DNA of 64,000 nucleotides, from assembly GCA_026873275.1 (NCBI GenBank), contig JANTUC010000008.1:1612001-1676000 (forward strand). The letters are read 5' to 3'. The number at the start of each line of letters is the position of its first letter. Position 1 is the first letter of the stretch. Source of the stretch: Pseudopithomyces maydicus (Eukaryota; Ascomycota; Dothideomycetes; Pleosporales; Didymosphaeriaceae). The notes beneath the pieces were generated by a model. The model was not told the origin of the DNA. It saw nothing but the letters and a program-made list of their open reading frames with translations, and searched no databases. Position numbers and translations under genes: made by a program. Shown here one piece after another: positions 58,401-64,000 of this stretch.

Positions 58401-61400
58401 TCACGGTACTCACCGTCTAACAGTTGGACAGGTGAGACTGAAGGAGTGGAGGTAAATACGCCCAGAGCGGGTTTGAGGCCATTATTATACCACGAGGACT
58501 ATATGAACCTCACCTAAGCCAACTGTTGCCATTGTCAAAATCATTCCACTTTCCAGGTCAAAAAAATCAAAGAAATCAAAATCCCGCCGTTTTCTATTGC
58601 AACGTTTCTTGCAGCTAAGTTCATATGCGGGCTGGGTTTATCCAATTATTGCTACGCCCTACCAAGGTCATGGAAATCTGCACAGTGTAGGATGCTGCCT
58701 CGCCGCTGACCCGGAACCTCCGCGATGCATTTGACCCATACCCCTTACATCAAGGTCCTTATCATGCCTCGCGCCTGGATATGGTCTTGTGGCCATGTCC
58801 TCGGTAACTGCTAAGCCCTGCAGACCTCTCTCATACCGCTAGGTTCCGGTGCTGCAGCTATTATTGTGTTCCTGGAGGCATATTTCGACCCACGGCAAAC
58901 TTCGGTTCTGCCACGCTGCTGACAGTTCCTGCATCTGCAGTCTATACGAGCAGCGGGTGGCATACATCACAGGGCTTTGAGCGTTACCTGAACCCTGGTT
59001 TGCTGATTCAGTACGGATATCACAATCCATCCGGCACTTCGGCCCTGCAAAAGCTCAAGAGAGACCGGTGAAAAGTATGCGCGGATAGCGAAGGCGCGTG
59101 GCGCCGTTCCGCAGCCGCATTGGGGCACACCATCGGACGATAACCAGGGTCTCGAGATACGCCTACTTGCTTCTGCCATTTGGCTGCGAAATACGTATGC
59201 CACCGGAGCATCGACCACCACACGATTTGAGTCCGTGAACGCCAGGGCGTTGGCACTGCGGTGCGTGGTAATACTACGCCGTTGACGTGCATTGACGCCT
59301 TAGCCCTTTTTTCGTACCTACACTCGCAACAAGAGTGGTCAAACTGCTGATTGCTTCTAGAAGCTAAGATTGTCCTTGCACTTAAGATGTGCGCCCTAGA
59401 AGACGCGCGTAATCGATGTCTGGGTAAGCGCCTGATCTATTCAATCCTGTCGGTGCTGACGTTATGATCACCTCCTATACCGAGCCGGACTATCCGAAGG
59501 TGAACTTGCCTGAAAAGTGGATCTGGACTTCAGGTCGGGCGAGTCATTTGTTGCATTCGCCAAAAAGGATGCGTGAATCTTCGCGCTCCCACAGTCATGA
59601 TGGATGCGTACCGAGGTCGCCTCGCGCATAGATGCCACCTAGAACCTGATCCTTCACTAGGTATCTCAGCGGAGTGTTTGCAAGGCTCGTCCCGCCTCTC
59701 CCTGTGATACCCGCATTCGAACTATCGAAATAGCACCGCGCGGTTACTCTGATCAGCAAAGATCATCGTGCCTACGGACCAGCTGCATGGTGCAGACACC
59801 AGCTGGGAAAGACACGCTTGCTAGGATCATTTTCCTGCAGCCTGGGACCAGGTGAGCAGCGCTGAACCACCGTTCCGGAAACGAGTCTTCGTTCCCGCCG
59901 TAAGGGTTTGCAGGTTTTCGGGCGATAAGACACTTGGCTGCGCTGCTCCAAGCCACACGAAGAATTACGAGAATGGCGCTCGCGATTGTAGTGAAGCGGA
60001 TCGGTATCGCATCTCTAGGAAAAAGTGTAAACATCCCTCAATCGAAAAGAGATATGCAAGGGCAGTTCTTATGCAAAGGATTAGGATTCTCATCGAAAAG
60101 TGCGTGGCTCTGCGCCCAGTGTGCCACAACGGCACGAATGACGGCGTGAACGCAGGTCCTGTAAGCTTTGTGGCTTGTATCGAACCGCCTCATTCGGGAC
60201 GGAGCTACCCTTCCCCGGTTCAAACCCTCGTGGGCATGGCAGGATTGCGATCCGTGTGGCTTTACGGCAGTGCACAGCGCGTAAGAAAAATAAAAGTCAT
60301 TCCCTCGATCACTCTCGTTTCGGTTAATCCTCTCGATTCCTGAGGCACTAGCCTCGATTCACTGTCACTCAGCCGAGATCTCGGTTAGCGCTCTGCTAAT
60401 TCCAACCACTTTCTTGTGGCATAGATGCGGTAGCAAGCAAAGACAAGTCGCTCGAGCAAAGCGGATCCATGATTGCTGTTGCTTGAAGAGAGTTACTGGG
60501 AACAGTTCTATTCCATGAAAACGATGCTCTGAGGCTCTGACTGAAACCTGGGTACATGCTCGTATACGCACGGACAAACGCTCGCGACCATGTAACCTGG
60601 ATCGTATTTACCGCCATCCAGGTTTGCCTCCTTCACACTGCGCGAGACGGGCGGTACACTTGGCTATAGAACCCTCGTTATGGCTAAATGACGAGTTCCA
60701 TGCGAGTACGATTGCGGATGCACGCCGGGATGCGACAATTCGATGGAGTAAGATGCACGTGGCCGCCCAATTTCGCAAGCACCCAGGCCAAGGGTGGGTC
60801 CCTTCTCTTCCCACCAAAACGATATTTACTGTTTGTAACACTATTCAGCCCTAGGGAAACCGTGCTGTACTCTGCTTCGCCCAGAGAATTATCCCACGAA
60901 TTAACAGCACATCCTTATGGCTGGGTCATTCAGAACTAACTAAACTGCGCTGTGTCCTTGTAGTTCTACGTGGTTGAAGTACATAGACGTAGGGCAAATG
61001 TGCATGTAACCACGCCTTATGCAGGATCTATCCGGTGAGTTATGCAAATCCTGCCACGCCTCAACAAAAAAATGTACCTAAACCTGTAAAGGCGGTAGCT
61101 CAGCTTTCGCTGCTGAAGACTTAGAAAAAATGTATGACGAGCTGGCGCAGCCTTCAAGCGCGTGATTAAACGTCTACTACTGCTGGGGCTCTAAGACATT
61201 GTCAGCATTTGCCCACAGAAAATAAGATGTGTACTAAAATCTCCGAAGGGTTGGACAGTAGCCTCGACTAAGCTTTTCTGCGCGCTATACTGACCGCCAT
61301 ATGCTTGTCAAGGCAGCAAGTACCTAATCAAGAATATGAATGGAGTAAGCTGTTGCGATAGACAGCGTTCCCATAAGGGGAGCGCTTCCGATCAGTCAGG

Positions 61401-62289
61401 GAATAGAGGGAGTCGTTCAGCCGTGGCCTACTTGTGTGCCTACCATGCAAAGGTCCACGCGTATACCCGAAGCCGCTCGGTTCCGTGTTCCTAGGCATGG
61501 TCACTCTGGTCTCTGCCTCCTTGTGTGGCTCGGCTGGCGGTCAGTTCGTAATCGCTACCACTGACCTCTCTCTAGGGGCACGGGAAAGCCTTCACGCTGC
61601 AAGGTACGCTTGTCGTTTGACCTATCAGCTATGCCGTCTTTGTGCATTCTTATTTTAGGACCTATTCTGCCTGGGCCTTCACGGACTTGGCATCAGATGG
61701 ACTTCTGAACACACCACTGTCCGAGCATTCGTTCTCACTATCTCGAAATCCTATGGTCCCGGACCCTGACTATAGATCATACCAGTGCTGAAGGGGCTTA
61801 TTGGCCAGTCAGAAGCATACACCACCCTTCTTCACCGTGCCCTCTAGTTCGCTGGCACCGCTCACTGCATCAGGAACCGCATTCGATAGCGCGAGGATGG
61901 TTGACTACTGCAAGCCTTCGCACCTTAATGCTACCTCGTGGCTCCAAAGGTGGCCCCAAGACCCCCACAGCCTTGAAGGAACAACCTCTCAGGCATTGTA
62001 AGCTCGTGTACGCACGAGTACCATCAACCCAGGGGTTTCACTGACCAGGTTCACGGCGGCAAGGTGATGAACGGACGAGACTACCCGTCTAGGAGTCAGA
62101 GCATGTAGTTCTCAACTGCCGAAGTGAGCTCAGTAAGTCAGTAAGGAGGGTCATGGTGAATATAAAAAGGCCATGGTCGACCTCAGTGTCCACCAGAGCG
62201 GCCATCCAGTCTCAACAGAGATCAATCTACTCTTCTCTCTCCTATTCTTTTCTGTCTTCATTGTCAATCATTCAAGACTTCACTTCATC
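55491..62289. other. 6.8-kb gene-free tract upstream of the laccase gene
   Basis: No intact gene recognised. 55560-57900 is A+T-rich. 57900-62100 is near 50 percent GC but closed in all frames beyond about 160 codons. A few stretches read like remnants of coding sequence (59040-59284 and 59465-59640, +), but I cannot name a parent. No LTRs, terminal inverted repeats or telomeric repeats were seen by eye. It may be a decayed insertion or a long regulatory or noncoding region. Confidence 0.5.
62161..62170 (+). promoter_or_regulatory. TATA box of the laccase gene
   Basis: TATAAAAAGG lies 120 nt before the ATG and is followed by a pyrimidine-rich leader (62227-62280). It is the clearest TATA element in the window and fits an inducible secreted enzyme. 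Confidence 0.6.
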
Positions 62290-64000
62290 ATGAAGTTCCT
62301 CACCTTTGGGGCTGCCCTCTTGGGACTTTCCCCCTTCGCCAGTGCTTCGCCTCTTCATGTCGAACGCATGGAAACTTCTCCTGCTCTGACTAAGAGACAG
62401 TCCTGCACTCATGGGCCCCAATCTCGAAACTGTTGGAGCAATGGTTTCAATGATACTACTGATATGTACACCAAATGGCCTAACACGGGCCGTGTCGTTC
62501 AGTTCACACTTGAGGTCACCAACACAACCTGCAACCCTGATGGAGCTGCAGAGAGGACTTGCCTTCTCTTCAACAACCAGATGCCTGGCCCGACCATCAC
62601 CGGCAACTGGGGAGACATCTTTGAGATTACCGTTCGCAACAAGATGCAACACAACGGGACTTCCATTCACTGGCATGGTTTGCGCCAACTGAACTCGAAC
62701 ACCGAGGATGGTGTAAGTACAGCCCTCAGCACCTTTCAATTTTTCATAGACGTAGATCTAACAAAAAGATTTCAGGTCAATGGAGTCACTGAATGCGCCC
62801 TGGCCCCTGGCGACACGAAGACCTACCGTTTCCAGGCTACCGAGTATGGCAGCACCTGGTACCATTCCCATTTCAGTGCTCAATATGGTGATGGAACCAT
62901 CGGAACCCTCGTGTGAGTGTGTAAAACCTTTTCTGATTACTCTCGCTTACAACTTCTTAGCATCAACGGTCCTGCTACAGCAAACTATGACGTTGACCTT
63001 GGTACCTACACTGTCCAGGATTGGTACTACATTACCTCTTATCAAGCTGCTGCCCGCGCCATGCTCTTCAGTACCTCTGCCCCACCTCCAGCTGGTGACA
63101 ACATTCTTGTGAACGGTACCAACAAGGCCGGTAACACTGGAAAATACAACAACGTCAAGATCCAGAAGGACAAGAAGTACCGTCTTCGCCTGGTGAACCC
63201 CTCGCTCGATGCTGCCATTCGTGTTTCGCTCGATGGACACCCTTTCACTGTCATCGCTAATGATTTCGTGCCTGGTATGTCTGAGTACTTGAAGATTGTG
63301 AACATGGCTGACATCAGCAGTGGTACCTTACACCGCTAACTGGATCATGATCGGTATCGGTATGACTGACCACACCACAAAAGATTGACGTAGCTAATCT
63401 AATCAGGTCAACGTTACGATGTTGTCTTCACCGCCAACCAGACCGCTGGAAACTACTGGTTCCGCGCTGAAGTCCACACTCCATGCCTTAGCTCCAACAA
63501 AGGTGTCGGCCGCTCTATCTTCACTTATGACGGTCAAACTCTGGCTGACCCTACAACTTCGCCGCTTGATGGTGTGCCAACCACATGTGTTGACCCCGTT
63601 CCTGTGCCCAAAATCCAGAAGAGCGTGCCAAAGGACACTTTCCGAGTTCAAGCCGAGGACCTCGACTTCGCTTTTGACAACAGGACTGTCACCACCAACA
63701 ACCAGTCTATTGTTCTGTGGACCATCAATGGCACTTCGATGATCATTGATCCTGCTGAGCCTACTCTCGAGTACATGAGCAAGGGTAACAAGAATTACCC
63801 CAAGAACTACAACTTGATCAACGTTCCCGACTCTGCCAAGTGGACATACTGGGTCATTCAGCAGAAGAACGGTGCACGCGGTCTTCCTCACCCTATCCAT
63901 CTTCACGGTCACGACATGTACATCCTTGGTGTTGGCGGTCCAGGAAACTTCGATGCCGACAGGGATATCGATAGCTTGAACTTTGTCAACCCGCCTCGCC
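62290..64000 (+). CDS. Secreted laccase (multicopper oxidase), 3' end outside the window
   Basis: Extracellular phenol:O2 oxidoreductase acting on phenolics, melanin or lignin-type substrates. Exons are 62290-62712, 62776-62912, 62961-63274, 63321-63359 and 63407 to beyond 64000. A signal peptide (MKFLTFGAALLGLSPFASAS) is followed by a propeptide ending in the dibasic TKR, a Kex2-type site. Copper-site signatures: L1 HWHGLRQ, L2 WYHSHFSAQYGDG and L3 HPIHLHGHDMY; L4 lies beyond the edge. The fourth exon has only 39 nt, encoding VPYTANWIMIGI, and both flanking phases fit; without it the second cupredoxin domain would be broken. Several N-glycosylation sequons occur. A longer frame starts at 62173, but those codons lie in the leader and lack a signal peptide. 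502 codons are visible. Ascomycete-type by sequence; the exact role is unknown. Confidence 0.95.

Noticed and set aside
1..64000. Secondary-metabolite cluster or defence system
   Set aside because: One P450, one transporter, one patatin and one laccase are spread over 52 kb among housekeeping genes; there is no backbone synthase, CRISPR, toxin-antitoxin or NLR gene.

Overview
The window is nuclear DNA of a filamentous ascomycete (Pezizomycotina; Dothideomycetes is my best guess, not proven). The reasons are genes with one to four short GT-AG introns (41-295 nt) with CTAAC/CTGAC-like branch sites, mixed gene orientation, no operons, and fungus-specific families: an APSES regulator of the StuA type, WSC-domain proteins, the large NAD-dependent glutamate dehydrogenase, an RTG2-type protein and an ascomycete laccase.

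Layout. Positions 1-2166 (-) carry most of stuA, cut by the left edge. It is followed by 8.3 kb with no credible gene. Then come a cytochrome P450 (+, 10438-12248) convergent with a very large quinoprotein-like/six-WSC secreted protein (-, 13600-19587), an MFS sugar/polyol transporter (-, 21029-23187) and a two-TM kelch protein (-, 24418-27044). A CUE-AlkB-GRF dioxygenase (-) is divergent from the PTS2 receptor PEX7 (+) around 30 kb. Next are a tiny RS-rich two-exon gene (-), GPN3 (-) divergent from S-adenosylmethionine synthetase (+), a WW-domain His/Gly-rich protein (+), NAD-GDH (-), RTG2-like (-), RFT1 (-) divergent from a GNAT acetyltransferase (+), a patatin-like lipase (+) and a small membrane protein (-). 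A 6.8-kb gene-free tract follows, and the window ends in a secreted laccase (+, cut by the right edge).

Functional picture. About half the genes are conserved housekeeping functions: N-glycan precursor flipping (RFT1), RNA polymerase/GPN GTPase assembly (GPN3), peroxisomal import (PEX7), one-carbon metabolism (SAM synthetase), and nitrogen and retrograde metabolism (NAD-GDH, RTG2-like). The accessory part is cell-surface or extracellular: the WSC protein, transporter, P450, patatin and laccase. I see no biosynthetic gene cluster, CRISPR array, rRNA or convincing tRNA.

Two results stand out. (1) Six otherwise healthy genes (stuA, P450, WSC protein, WW protein, RTG2, RFT1) are broken at C/G homopolymer runs. 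Every break has the same sign: one base too few in a run of 5 or 6. This looks like systematic homopolymer undercalling rather than pseudogenes, and anyone annotating the window must allow for it. (2) A diverged tandem repeat family with units of roughly 150-300 bp occurs at two unlinked places (39.16-39.42 kb and 53.74-54.43 kb). Both lie between the 3' ends of convergent genes, and one copy contains its own minisatellite expansion. I did not find a clearly new enzymatic or defence system.
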